NCBI GenBank assembly: GCA_045629585.1 | Contig: JAZQRM010000080.1 | Coordinates: 1-64,000, forward strand | Origin: Taishania sp045629585 | Lineage (GTDB): Bacteria; Bacteroidota; Bacteroidia; Flavobacteriales_D; Crocinitomicaceae | DNA: 64,000 nt | Direction of reading: 5' to 3' | Shown here: positions 52,099-61,566 of the stretch, piece by piece | How the letters are laid out: each line of letters opens with the position of its first letter | Position numbering within the stretch: the first letter of the stretch is position 1 | Translations under genes and position numbers: made by a program | The notes under the pieces: model-generated | Databases searched by the model: none | Told to the model about the DNA's origin: nothing | What the model saw: only the letters and a program-made list of their open reading frames with translations

Positions 52099-53436
52099 AT
52101 GAAAAATATAACTATTGTAGGAGCTGGACTTGTAGGGTCACTATGGGCCGTTTTTATGGCGAAAAAAGGATATAATGTACAGGTTTTTGAATCTCGTACA
52201 GATATTAGAAAAGCAGATATTTCTGCGGGTAAATCCATCAATCTTGCCTTGTCTAATCGTGGTTGGAAAGCATTAGAAAAAATTGGAGCTACTGCGCAAG
52301 TGAAGGAAATTGCCCTTCCAATGACTGGTCGTATGATGCACGATTTGGCGGGTAATCTTACTTTTCAACCTTATGGAAAAGAGGGGCAAGCGATTTATTC
52401 TACTTCGCGAGGTGATTTGAACGGGATTTTGTTGGATTTGGCGGAAGAACAAGGAAATGTAGAGGTTTTCTTCAATCACCAATGTGTGGATATGGATCCA
52501 GTTGCTGGATTTGCAAAGTTTAAGAATAGAGTTTCGGGTATTGAAATAGATGTCAATTCTGATTTAATCTTTGGTTGTGATGGAGCGTATTCTGCGGTTC
52601 GTTATTCGGGTTTACAAAAAGAAGATCGATTCAATTTTTCTCAAAACTACATTCCAGACGGATATCGAGAAATTTTACTTCCGGCAAATGCTGACGGAAC
52701 ACATAAATTAGATAAAGGTGCTTTACACATTTGGCCAAGAGGTCGTTTTATGTTAATTGCTTTGCCGAATGAAGATGGTTCTTTCACATGTACGTTGTTT
52801 ATGCCGCACGAAGGAGGTGAAAACTCATTTGATCAAGTAAACACAAAGGAAGAAGTGGATGCATTTTTCAAAACTACTTTCCCTGATTTTTACGATTTGA
52901 TGCCTGATATTGCTGACCATTGGGAAAATCATCCACTTTCATCATTAGCGATTATGCGTTGTTATCCTTGGCATAAAGGAAAGACAGCTTTGATGGGAGA
53001 TGCAGCTCATGCAACGGTTCCGTTTTATGGACAAGGAATGAATGCTGGTTTTGAAGATTGTACCGTGATGTTTGAGTTGATGGAAAAACATGACGAAGAT
53101 TGGGAAGCAATTTTTGAAGAATATTCTGTTCTTCGCAAACCAGATGGTGATGCGTTGCAGGATTTATCTTTATACAATTATATAGAAATGCGTGATTTGG
53201 TTGGTGATCCGATGTTCTTATTACGCAAAAAAATAGAAGGAAAGTTTGCAACGCAATATCCAGAATTGTGGATGCCGTTGTATTCACAAGTTACGTTCAG
53301 TGATATTCGTTATTCGGTTGCGTTCGAAAGAGGGCAGGTTCAACGATCAATCATGGATGAAATTATGGCCCTTCCGAACATTCAAGAAATTTGGGATACG
53401 GAAGAAATAATGGAAAAAATTAAAGCGAAAGCATGA
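52099..53436 (+). CDS. kmo: Kynurenine 3-monooxygenase
   Basis: FAD-dependent hydroxylase making 3-hydroxykynurenine from kynurenine with NADPH and O2. The 445 residues begin with the Rossmann motif VGAGLVGSLWAV and include the DG motif region FGCDGAYSAVRY and the second FAD motif LMGDAAHATVPFYGQGMN, with GFED following. It overlaps the next gene by four bases (ATGA). The haaO, kynA and kynB genes that would complete the path are not in the window. Confidence 0.97.
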   Translation: MKNITIVGAGLVGSLWAVFMAKKGYNVQVFESRTDIRKADISAGKSINLALSNRGWKALEKIGATAQVKEIALPMTGRMMHDLAGNLTFQPYGKEGQAIYSTSRGDLNGILLDLAEEQGNVEVFFNHQCVDMDPVAGFAKFKNRVSGIEIDVNSDLIFGCDGAYSAVRYSGLQKEDRFNFSQNYIPDGYREILLPANADGTHKLDKGALHIWPRGRFMLIALPNEDGSFTCTLFMPHEGGENSFDQVNTKEEVDAFFKTTFPDFYDLMPDIADHWENHPLSSLAIMRCYPWHKGKTALMGDAAHATVPFYGQGMNAGFEDCTVMFELMEKHDEDWEAIFEEYSVLRKPDGDALQDLSLYNYIEMRDLVGDPMFLLRKKIEGKFATQYPELWMPLYSQVTFSDIRYSVAFERGQVQRSIMDEIMALPNIQEIWDTEEIMEKIKAKA

Positions 53437-54305
53437 AAAACAGCGTATTGGCAATCGTTTGCCTTTGTATGAGTTTATCGGTTTTGGGACAACGTGATTT
53501 TACGATGCGTTCCAAAAAGAAATCTGCTGCATTTGGCGAGATGGATTTAAATGAATATATCCCTCACGGATTGCAATTTAGCATTGGACCTAATTTGATG
53601 TGGCATTATAAACCACGTGTAGAAAGTTTTCCAACGCATGGAGATTATTCGAAAGAAGTAACAACATCTCGTGGGATTTTACCCGGTTTTAATGCTGAAG
53701 TAGGGATGCTTCATTTACCCAAACGTTCCAAGTTGTCTATAAAGTTGAAATACATTTTTATTAACTATATCGATTGGGGATTAGGAATCAAATTTTTGGG
53801 AGGTACCGAACGCATATCCATTAATTACCTAAATGACCAAATTGTAACCTACGCAACAGAAGATGCAAAAGGGAAATTTTATAACCCTTATGTTTATGGT
53901 CATTTTACAGTCCATAAGAATTTTTACATTGGTAAGAAGTTCTTTATCGATAATGGGTTTGGATTTAATTTGAACTATAATTTGAGTAAAAAACAAGACA
54001 ACGAATATGTTGATTTTGTAAGTGCAAATACAAGTAATCCGACTTATTTTCATAAGCCATTTGTTGCGCATATTCACTATGAATTAGGTTTTGGAATCCG
54101 ATTAAATCGAAGAAGTATGCTCGTTCTTTCTGCCCAAACACCCATTTTCGGAATTCATGAATGGAGAAAAGGTGGAGCTGCAATGAAGACGTTTGACTCC
54201 AATTATGTTCCACTTTACTTCAAAGTCAAATACACGCATTTGTTTAAGAAAAAACAGAAAAACTCATGTCCACCAGTGTATGATAACGCGAGGCAAAAGA
54301 GTTAA
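53433..54305 (+). CDS. Exported, probable outer-membrane beta-barrel protein
   Basis: 290 residues with a signal peptide (1-19, MKNSVLAIVCLCMSLSVLG). The mature part alternates short hydrophobic/aromatic strands typical of a small beta-barrel, for example LSIKLKYIFINYIDWGLGIKF, read here as two strands, and a final amphipathic strand YVPLYFKVKYTHLF before a basic tail. I do not recognise a family. Its start overlaps the kmo stop by four bases, so it is made with kynU-kmo. Whether it has any link to kynurenine uptake is unknown. Confidence 0.65.
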   Translation: MKNSVLAIVCLCMSLSVLGQRDFTMRSKKKSAAFGEMDLNEYIPHGLQFSIGPNLMWHYKPRVESFPTHGDYSKEVTTSRGILPGFNAEVGMLHLPKRSKLSIKLKYIFINYIDWGLGIKFLGGTERISINYLNDQIVTYATEDAKGKFYNPYVYGHFTVHKNFYIGKKFFIDNGFGFNLNYNLSKKQDNEYVDFVSANTSNPTYFHKPFVAHIHYELGFGIRLNRRSMLVLSAQTPIFGIHEWRKGGAAMKTFDSNYVPLYFKVKYTHLFKKKQKNSCPPVYDNARQKS

Positions 54306-54320
54306 TTAAATCTACATAAA

Positions 54321-55778
54321 TTGAAATCTAACACATCGACTAATACTAAGATACTATGGGGGACTTTACTAGTGTTTGGGCTACTTTACGCTAGTATATC
54401 CCTTGTTAATCATTATAATTTAAGAACCTTTACACTCGATCTAGGTTTGTACACCAATGCGTTGTATGATTATGCACGATTTAGATTTAACGATAGTTTA
54501 GCCTTTAAAGATGTTCCAGAGAATTTATTGGCCGATCATTTTGATTTGTATCTACCTTTATTTTCTCCATTAAGCTTCATTTTTGGAACATATACTTTAT
54601 TAATTGTTCAAATAGTAGCGATTTTAGTTGGTTCTTTTGGAATTTATAAATTGATTCAGTTATGGGAACCAAAAGGTTATTTAAAGTATTGTGCCTTAAT
54701 TTACTTTCTTTCTTACTATTCTATTTTTTCAGCTTTATCTTACGATTATCACAGTAATGTGGTCGGAGCTGTTGTGTTACCTTGGTTATTCTATTTTGTT
54801 TACAAAGGTGATTGGTTAAAGGCTTGGTTTGTACTGATTTTTATTTGTATTGGAAAAGAAAATATGTCCATTTGGATGTTATTTGTGACCTTGGGATTAG
54901 CTTTTCAATTCAGAAAGGATGTAATAGCACGTAAACAATTGTTGGGAATGGTGGTTTTTAGTGTCATTTACATCGTCCTTATTCTTGGGTTTGTTATGCC
55001 TTCTTTTGCAAATTCTGGAAAGTACCCTCATTTTCATTATACAATTTTAGGCGGAAATTACAAGGAAGCATTGCTACATGTCCTATTGCATCCAATTGAT
55101 AGTATTCAACTTTTGTTTATTAATCATTCCGCAGAAATTCAATTTGATGGTATTAAGGCCACTTTTTGGAAATTTACGCTTTTGACAGGAATTCTTTTAT
55201 TTCTTAAACCTGTTTACCTATTCATGCTTTTACCCATTATAGGTCAGAAGTTATATCACAATAATCCAAATATGTGGGGCGTTTTCTACCAATATTCTAT
55301 TGAGATGGCGCCAATTGTGGCTATAGGTACTTATGATGTTATTCGTGGAATGAAGAACGGTAAATGGAAGAACGGATTGGCTATTTTGATGGTTTTACTT
55401 TCGTTTGTGGTCACAGGTCGATTATTAGACATGAAAAAAGATCCGTTGATGGACCTCAGATTTCGATTCTATAAAAAGAGGCATTACGTTAAAGAATATG
55501 ACTTAAACGTTGTGAAAAAAGCCATCTCAATTATTCCTAAAGATGCAAGTGTAAGTTCGCAGGCACATATTCTACCTCAGATAGCGTTGCGTGATAAAGC
55601 CTATTATTTTCCTACTATTTTGGATGCTGAATATATCATTGTTTCAACTTTAGAGTCAAGTTGGCCATTAAGCTGGGATGAATTTATAAAACAAATTGAT
55701 GAACTTCGTGCTAGTCCATCATGGGATTTAATTATTGATACTCCCTCTGTTTTGGTGTTTAAACGAGTTGTAGAATAA
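54321..55778 (+). CDS. DUF2079 family membrane protein
   Basis: 485 residues starting with TTG at 54321; no in-frame ATG lies near, and the first helix begins at about residue 10. About ten to eleven membrane helices. The signature FDxGLY-like element appears as TLDLGLYTNALYDYARFRF near residue 38, split over the first periplasmic loop, and HFDLYLPLFSPLSFIFG follows. This matches DUF2079, related in layout to GT-C membrane glycosyltransferases. It follows the barrel gene after 15 bases. Confidence 0.85.
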   Translation: MKSNTSTNTKILWGTLLVFGLLYASISLVNHYNLRTFTLDLGLYTNALYDYARFRFNDSLAFKDVPENLLADHFDLYLPLFSPLSFIFGTYTLLIVQIVAILVGSFGIYKLIQLWEPKGYLKYCALIYFLSYYSIFSALSYDYHSNVVGAVVLPWLFYFVYKGDWLKAWFVLIFICIGKENMSIWMLFVTLGLAFQFRKDVIARKQLLGMVVFSVIYIVLILGFVMPSFANSGKYPHFHYTILGGNYKEALLHVLLHPIDSIQLLFINHSAEIQFDGIKATFWKFTLLTGILLFLKPVYLFMLLPIIGQKLYHNNPNMWGVFYQYSIEMAPIVAIGTYDVIRGMKNGKWKNGLAILMVLLSFVVTGRLLDMKKDPLMDLRFRFYKKRHYVKEYDLNVVKKAISIIPKDASVSSQAHILPQIALRDKAYYFPTILDAEYIIVSTLESSWPLSWDEFIKQIDELRASPSWDLIIDTPSVLVFKRVVE

Positions 55779-55787
55779 GTGTAAATC

Positions 55788-55817
55788 TTGTGTTTTATGG
55801 GATATGACTTATCTTTG
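55788..55817 (+). promoter_or_regulatory. Promoter of the ArsC-family gene
   Basis: TTG (55788-55790), a 19-base spacer and TATCTTTG (55810-55817) form the best Bacteroidota promoter match in the window. The ATG at 55831 follows 13 bases later, which also argues against the earlier in-frame ATG at 55804. Confidence 0.7.
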
Positions 55818-55830
55818 TAACAAAAAATCA

Positions 55831-56181
55831 ATGAAACGCATATACCACCTTAAATCATGTTCGACTAATGTTCGGATTTTGAAAGAATTGAACTTAGATG
55901 GTGTTGAGTTAATCAACATCAAAGAGCAGAATATTGATGAATCTACTTTAGATTTATTGGCACAAAAGGTCGGGTCGTATGAAGCTTTGTTTTCCAAAAA
56001 AGCTACCAAATACAAAGCTTTAGGTTTAAAAGATCAAAATTTGACAGAAGCTGATTACAAAAAGTTAATGTTGGAAGAATATACTTTCTTAAAACGTCCT
56101 TTTATTCTTGTCGATGATCAAGTTTTTATTGGTAATGCAAAAGAAACTATAGAAGCCGCAAAACAAGCACTTCCTTTATAG
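55831..56181 (+). CDS. ArsC/Spx-family thioredoxin-fold protein
   Basis: 116 residues. The start MKRIYHLKSCSTNVRIL places a single N-terminal Cys (residue 10) in the loop where ArsC/Spx family proteins carry their redox Cys. The C-terminal FLKRPFILVDDQVFIG has the cis-Pro region with the conserved KRP used by the family. Only one Cys is present, so it is not a Cys pair of the Spx CxxC type. Bacteroidota members are usually labelled arsenate reductase family, but no ars gene is near, and arsenate activity is not implied. An EamA gene follows after two bases. Confidence 0.85.
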   Translation: MKRIYHLKSCSTNVRILKELNLDGVELINIKEQNIDESTLDLLAQKVGSYEALFSKKATKYKALGLKDQNLTEADYKKLMLEEYTFLKRPFILVDDQVFIGNAKETIEAAKQALPL

Positions 56182-56183
56182 CA

Positions 56184-57116
56184 ATGTCAAAAATTTTTAA
56201 GGCGCACATTGCGTTATTTACCGTAAATGCAATTTATGGTGCTAATACCCTTATTGCAAAAGGTGTTATGCCTCAGTATTTAACAGCTAATGCTTTTATT
56301 GCTATTCGTGTGGTTGGAGCAACCTTATTGTTTTGGTTGTTAAGCGCTATTGTTAAAACAGATAAAATCCAAAAATCGGACTGGCCACGATTATTACTTT
56401 GTGGATTATTCGGGGTGACCATTAATCAATTGTGTTTTTTTCATGGCTTAAGTTTGTCTTCAGCGTTTAACACTGGGGTCATCATGACTTTAAGTCCAAT
56501 TTTGGTGGCTATTTTGGCCTTTTTTATATTGAAAGAGCGTTTAAGTGGCCTTAAAATCGGTGGTATTCTTTTGGGAGCCATTGGTGCGGGATTATTGACA
56601 ACAAGGGGAGCACAAAGTGGAGATTCTAGTATTTTGGGCGACTTTTTACTTCTTGTCAATGCGATGAGCTATGCTATTTACCTGATTATCGTCACTCCAT
56701 TGATGAAGAAATATTCAGCGATTACGGTAACTAAATGGGTGTTTACTTTTGGTATGATTTACATCTATTTGTTTCCGCCTGTTAGCAGAGACTTAATAGC
56801 CGCTGATTTTTCTAATCTTCCAGCTGAAGTTTGGTATAAGATTGTTTTTGTGATTGTTGCAGTTACTTTTTTAACCTACTTATTGACTATGTACGCCATG
56901 GAAACTGTGAGTGCAACGATAACAAGTACATATATTTATTTTCAACCTATTATGGTTGTCCTTTTCACGTTCGTCTTCGCTTATCTTGGATGGTCAGCTG
57001 ATTACACCAAGTCTATTACATGGGAGAAAATGGTCTATATGCTAACCATTTTTATAGGGGTTTACATTGTTACAAGAAGTGAACAACTAAAAGCAAAGTT
57101 TGGTAGAATAAAGTAG
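56184..57116 (+). CDS. EamA-family (DMT superfamily) transporter
   Basis: 310 residues with about ten membrane helices as two EamA repeats (about 5-140 and 152-302). It starts HIALFTVNAIYGANTLIAKG, and the repeat ends are LSPILVAILAFFILKERL and IYFQPIMVVLFTFVFAYLG. Substrate unknown. It begins two bases after the ArsC-family gene and so shares its promoter. It resembles the gene at 26662 only at family level. Confidence 0.92.
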   Translation: MSKIFKAHIALFTVNAIYGANTLIAKGVMPQYLTANAFIAIRVVGATLLFWLLSAIVKTDKIQKSDWPRLLLCGLFGVTINQLCFFHGLSLSSAFNTGVIMTLSPILVAILAFFILKERLSGLKIGGILLGAIGAGLLTTRGAQSGDSSILGDFLLLVNAMSYAIYLIIVTPLMKKYSAITVTKWVFTFGMIYIYLFPPVSRDLIAADFSNLPAEVWYKIVFVIVAVTFLTYLLTMYAMETVSATITSTYIYFQPIMVVLFTFVFAYLGWSADYTKSITWEKMVYMLTIFIGVYIVTRSEQLKAKFGRIK

Positions 57117-57137
57117 GTTAAGTGTAAACTTAACCTA
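57114..57137. terminator. Hairpin between the convergent EamA and asd genes
   Basis: TAGGTTAAGT and ACTTAACCTA form a perfect ten-base stem with a four-base loop. It overlaps both stop codons. Neither side has a good U-run, so termination is plausible but weakly supported. Confidence 0.5.
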
Positions 57138-58119
57138 TTAGTCCCTTTTGCATTAATAATAAGGCAATTTGTACTGCGTTTGTAGCTGCTCCTTTGCGAA
57201 GGTTATCTGCTACAATCCACATATTTAAAGTATTATCTTGGGATTCATCACGACGTAAACGCCCCACAAATACATCGTTTTTACCTTCTGCATATTTAGG
57301 CATTGGATAGGAGTTGGTTGTTGTATCGTCTTTTAATGTGATTCCTTCTTGGTTATGCAATAATCTACGAACTTCGCTTAATTCAAAATCTTTTTCAAAT
57401 TCTACGTTTACAGCTTCAGAATGTCCACCGACAACTGGAACACGAACTGCAGTGGCCGTAACTTTGATATTTTGATCTAGAATTTTCTTGGTTTCGTTGG
57501 TCAACTTCATTTCCTCTTTTGTATAACCGTTATCTATAAAAGAATCACAATGAGGAATACAATTTTTGTCAATAGGATAATGATAGATCATTTCTCCACT
57601 CACTGCATTTCTTTCATTGTTCATTTGCTCCACAGCCTTAACACCTGTCCCTGTTATTGATTGATAAGTTGAAACAATAACCCGTTTAGCGCCATATTTT
57701 TTATGTAAAGGATATAAAGCTAATACTAGCTGAATGGTTGAGCAATTTGGATTTGCAATGATTTTATCCATTTTTGTTAATTGATCGCCATTGATTTCTG
57801 GAACAATTAACTTTTTGGTAGGATCCATACGCCATGCGGAAGAATTGTCAATTACAGTCGTTCCGACTTCAGCAAAACGAGGAGCCCATTCCAGTGAAAT
57901 TTCACCTCCGGCAGAAAAAATGGCAATATCAGGTTTTGCTGTAACAGCCTCTTGCATAGAGTGAATTCTACATGTGAGCCCTCCAAATTCCAATGTATTA
58001 CCTACTGATTTTTCAGATGCTACGGGTATTAATTCAGTTATTGGGAAATTGAATTCTTTAAGTACTTGCAACATCACCTGTCCAACCATTCCTGTTGCAC
58101 CAACTACCGCTACTTTCAT
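57130..58119 (-). CDS. asd: Aspartate-semialdehyde dehydrogenase
   Basis: Makes aspartate-semialdehyde from aspartyl phosphate for lysine/DAP, threonine and methionine synthesis. The 329 residues begin VAVVGATGMVGQVML (NADP-binding), with active-site Cys126 in NPNCSTIQL and the His in VPVVGGHSEAV near residue 234. Length and motifs match the bacterial type. It stands alone, divergent from the lamin-tail gene and convergent with the EamA gene. Confidence 0.97.
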   Translation of the reverse strand: MKVAVVGATGMVGQVMLQVLKEFNFPITELIPVASEKSVGNTLEFGGLTCRIHSMQEAVTAKPDIAIFSAGGEISLEWAPRFAEVGTTVIDNSSAWRMDPTKKLIVPEINGDQLTKMDKIIANPNCSTIQLVLALYPLHKKYGAKRVIVSTYQSITGTGVKAVEQMNNERNAVSGEMIYHYPIDKNCIPHCDSFIDNGYTKEEMKLTNETKKILDQNIKVTATAVRVPVVGGHSEAVNVEFEKDFELSEVRRLLHNQEGITLKDDTTTNSYPMPKYAEGKNDVFVGRLRRDESQDNTLNMWIVADNLRKGAATNAVQIALLLMQKGLIG

Positions 58120-58185
58120 ATATTGAAGTGTTTATTTTTAAGCCGTTCTAAAATTAATTATATTTATGGTCACTAATACTTAGGA

Positions 58186-61100
58186 ATGAAATACTTTTTC
58201 ATAGTTGTTGGTTTACTACTGACCACAGCAGGATTTTCTCAAATACAAGATGATTTTACGGATGGAGACTTTACCTCAAATCCGCAGTGGTATGGTACTA
58301 CGGCTAATTATAACATTAATAGTTCACAGCAACTGCAGCTTAATCAGACGATAGCTGGCACCTCTTTTTTACATACGCCTTTAATTGATACTGACTTTGA
58401 TGATAAGGAGTGGAATGTTTGGGTTCGACAAACGTTTGCGGGGTCAGGAACGAACTATGGTCGTATTTACTTGATAGCTAATGGTAATGATTTAAGTGCT
58501 AATCCTGAAGGGGTTTACTTGCAATTAGGAGAGGCTAATGCAACTGACGCAATTCGTTTAGTACAGCGCTTAAATGGTACGACGACTATTTTATGTTCAA
58601 CGGCAGATGGTTCTATTGCTAATAGTTTTGCAGCTCGGGTAAAAGTTCGTCGTAATAGTAATGGATTATGGGAACTTTTTGCTGATTTAACAGGGGGACA
58701 AGATTTAAACCTCATTTCGTCCGCCAGTGAGGTTGGATTGCCAATTGGTTCTAATTTTGGATACCTTAATGTTTATACAGCAACTAATTCTAATCGTTTT
58801 TATCTAGATGATGTGTATTATGGAGATTGGATTGTAGATCTTACACCGCCTGCCATTCAGAATACAACCGTTTTGTCTAATCAATCTATACGAATCACTT
58901 TTACAGAACCGGTTACAAACGAAGTTTTATCATTTCCTCGATGGTCCTTTAACCCGTCGATTGCTATTGAATCTATTAATTGGTTATCTAGTGCAAATTT
59001 AGCGGTAGATATTCAGTTTTCAACGCCTTTAGTGAATGGACAAACATATGCTTATGAGGTCACTAATGCAGAGGATTTGTCTGGAAATATTGCTAATCCT
59101 TTAACAGGTGATTTTGTTTATTTAGTCAGTGAAAGTGCTTTAGTTGGAGATGTGATTATTAATGAATTCTTTCCGGATCCTTCACCAGTGGTAGGTTTAC
59201 CTGAATATGAATTTGTGGAAATATATAATCGCAGTAATAAGATATTTAACCTCCAAGGCTGGAAGATTGCCGATAATTCTACACAGGGAACCATTAGTGG
59301 ATCCCATTGGCTATTACCGGGTCAGTATGCTGTGTTGACAGCTAATGCAAATGTTGTTCATTATCCTGGTTCGGTTGGTGTGACTACTTGGCCTTCTTTA
59401 AATAATTCGGCTGATGATGTAGCGATTATTAGCGGAGAAGGGTTGGAATTGGAGCGTTTGACATTTTCTTTAGATTGGTATCATGATGTTACAAAGCAAG
59501 AAGGGGGGTGGACTTTGGAACGTATAAATCCGCTTACAGATTGTTCTGATTATAATAATTGGAAAGCTTCAATAGATGGAATAGGTGGTACACCAGGGTT
59601 ACTTAATTCAGTATATAACATAAATCCGGATGTGGTTGGACCTGAGTTGGAGGATATACGTTTATCCAATGACACGCTTTATATTTCTTTTTCTGAGGCG
59701 GTAAATATGGATTTATTTGAGGCGAATGCCATCGTATTTTCACCAAATATTACAATTTCGAATTTTATAGTTCCTTCAGGGTTAAGATCCCATTTTGCAA
59801 TTGTTATGGATGCGATACCGTTAAATCAGTTTTATACTATTTCTTTCCCGGATTTACTCGATTGTTCTGGAAACGTGTCGGTTGGTTTACAAGGTCAGTT
59901 TATAAAACGTGTTTCTGAAATTGCAGTTGCTGGTGATATAATCATCAATGAATTTATGGCAGATCCAACTCCTGTGGTAGGTTTACCTGAAGTCGAATTT
60001 ATAGAATTGTTTAATAGAAGTACTAAAGTTTTTAATTTGAGGGGTTGGAAGATTGGTGATAATTCAACCTATGGAACGATTGGTGATTTTTGGTTGATGC
60101 CAAATGAATATGTTGTACTTACTGCTAACGCAAATGTTTCCGTTTTTATTGGCAATGTTGTCGGTGTAACAAGTTTTCCTTCTTTAGGAAATGCTGCTGA
60201 TGAAATTAGACTTTTGTCTTTAGAAGGGCAATTGGTGGATCAATTGTCTTATACAGATGCTTGGTATAAGGACGAAACAAAGAAAAATGGAGGGTGGACT
60301 TTAGAGCGTATTAATGTTGATTTAGTATGTTCTTCTGAGCAAAATTGGCGTGCTTCTACCAATATAGATGGTGGTACTCCCGCTATGCAAAATTCTATTT
60401 TTAGTTTAGACCCCGATCTTCGTCCAGTTGGGATTCAGCAATTTTATTTGGAGGGGGATTCTTTATTTATCATTTTGGACGAATGGGTTAATGCTAGCGA
60501 TTTGGTGAGCTCAACAACGCAAGTTACTCCTAATGTTGCGGTATCTGGTTTTTATCCAAGTAGCGGTATAACCAATAAATTTCAATTTATTTTTGCGGAT
60601 TTAAGACCTAATACGCTATACCTATTTAATTGGGGTAACGTACAAGATTGTGCTGGTAATTATGCAGATCTTTTGGTTGAATTTGGTGTTCCTTCTTTGG
60701 CCATTAAAGGTGATGTTGTAATTAATGAGGTGCTTTTTGATCCCGAAACAGGAGGTAGTGATTTTATCGAATTATATAATAAATCTGATAAATGGATTGA
60801 TTTAAAAGGATGGAAGTTGACAAAATATTCTTCTAACGTTATTAGAGAAGTTAACGAGCATTATTTATTAGAGCCCAACGACTATGTTGTCATTACTGCT
60901 GATTCTAATTATGTTCGAAATAACTTTCCATTTACAGTAGCTGGCAAATTTATACAAATGGCTATTCCTTCATTGAATGCTGATTCATCTACGCTTTATA
61001 TTTATTCAAAAAGCAATGATATTGATGTGTTAATGGATCAATTTTCTTATTCTAATAAGTGGCATTTCACCTTGTTAGAATCTAAAAAAGGAAAATCATT

Positions 61101-61536
61101 GGAACGTTTGAGTGCAGATCTTCCTACACAGGATAGAAACAATTGGCATACTGCGGCTGAGTCGATGGGGTGGGGAACACCCGGGATGGTAAATTCTCAG
61201 TTCTCAGCAGCAGAATTTAATGGAAGTATTAATTTTACTACCGATGTTATTTCCCCTGATAATGATGGGTTTGAGGATTTTCTTCAGATCAATTATCAAA
61301 TGGAATCACCTGGGATGATTGCCACCTTCCGTATTTATGATGATGTTGGTAGAGTTGTTAAGTTACTTGTTAATAATGAATTGTTAGGAGCGAAAGGGTC
61401 GATTATGTGGGATGGTGTGCGCGATGATGGATTAAAAGCTAAAATCGGTATTTATATCCTAGTTGTCGAGGCTTATAATCTTGAAGGCGATCCATTCAAA
61501 GCAAAGAAAGCATTTACTGTTTCTGGTAAATTGTAA
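58186..61536 (+). CDS. Large secreted protein with three Ig-like/lamin-tail units
   Basis: 1116 residues. Signal peptide (1-18). Residues about 20-215 form a concanavalin-like domain. Three units follow, each a Big_5/SbsA-type Ig domain (starting near 223, 483 and 745) plus a lamin-tail domain (starting near 322, 583 and 843 with GDVIINEF, GDIIINEF and GDVVINEV). The first two lamin-tail domains are close copies (VGLPE then NRSxKxFNLxGWKI). The C-terminal 100 residues are FlgD-like (FRIYDDVGRVV, then GIYILVVEA). Lamin-tail domains occur in bacterial surface nucleases and adhesins. No nuclease or canonical type IX sorting domain is seen, although the FlgD-like end may serve as one. Confidence 0.88.
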   Translation: MKYFFIVVGLLLTTAGFSQIQDDFTDGDFTSNPQWYGTTANYNINSSQQLQLNQTIAGTSFLHTPLIDTDFDDKEWNVWVRQTFAGSGTNYGRIYLIANGNDLSANPEGVYLQLGEANATDAIRLVQRLNGTTTILCSTADGSIANSFAARVKVRRNSNGLWELFADLTGGQDLNLISSASEVGLPIGSNFGYLNVYTATNSNRFYLDDVYYGDWIVDLTPPAIQNTTVLSNQSIRITFTEPVTNEVLSFPRWSFNPSIAIESINWLSSANLAVDIQFSTPLVNGQTYAYEVTNAEDLSGNIANPLTGDFVYLVSESALVGDVIINEFFPDPSPVVGLPEYEFVEIYNRSNKIFNLQGWKIADNSTQGTISGSHWLLPGQYAVLTANANVVHYPGSVGVTTWPSLNNSADDVAIISGEGLELERLTFSLDWYHDVTKQEGGWTLERINPLTDCSDYNNWKASIDGIGGTPGLLNSVYNINPDVVGPELEDIRLSNDTLYISFSEAVNMDLFEANAIVFSPNITISNFIVPSGLRSHFAIVMDAIPLNQFYTISFPDLLDCSGNVSVGLQGQFIKRVSEIAVAGDIIINEFMADPTPVVGLPEVEFIELFNRSTKVFNLRGWKIGDNSTYGTIGDFWLMPNEYVVLTANANVSVFIGNVVGVTSFPSLGNAADEIRLLSLEGQLVDQLSYTDAWYKDETKKNGGWTLERINVDLVCSSEQNWRASTNIDGGTPAMQNSIFSLDPDLRPVGIQQFYLEGDSLFIILDEWVNASDLVSSTTQVTPNVAVSGFYPSSGITNKFQFIFADLRPNTLYLFNWGNVQDCAGNYADLLVEFGVPSLAIKGDVVINEVLFDPETGGSDFIELYNKSDKWIDLKGWKLTKYSSNVIREVNEHYLLEPNDYVVITADSNYVRNNFPFTVAGKFIQMAIPSLNADSSTLYIYSKSNDIDVLMDQFSYSNKWHFTLLESKKGKSLERLSADLPTQDRNNWHTAAESMGWGTPGMVNSQFSAAEFNGSINFTTDVISPDNDGFEDFLQINYQMESPGMIATFRIYDDVGRVVKLLVNNELLGAKGSIMWDGVRDDGLKAKIGIYILVVEAYNLEGDPFKAKKAFTVSGKL

Positions 61537-61562
61537 AACATAGCAAATCATTTATAATTTTG
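61531..61562 (+). promoter_or_regulatory. Promoter of the LETM1-related gene
   Basis: TTG (61531-61533), a 21-base spacer and TAATTTTG (61555-61562) match the Bacteroidota promoter. The ATG begins four bases after the -7 element, so the mRNA would be leaderless or nearly so. Confidence 0.45.
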
Positions 61563-61566
61563 TAGT

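Noticed and set aside
55831..56181. Arsenate resistance gene arsC
   Set aside because: Only the fold and one Cys are shared, and no arsenic-resistance genes are near. It is left as an ArsC/Spx-family protein.
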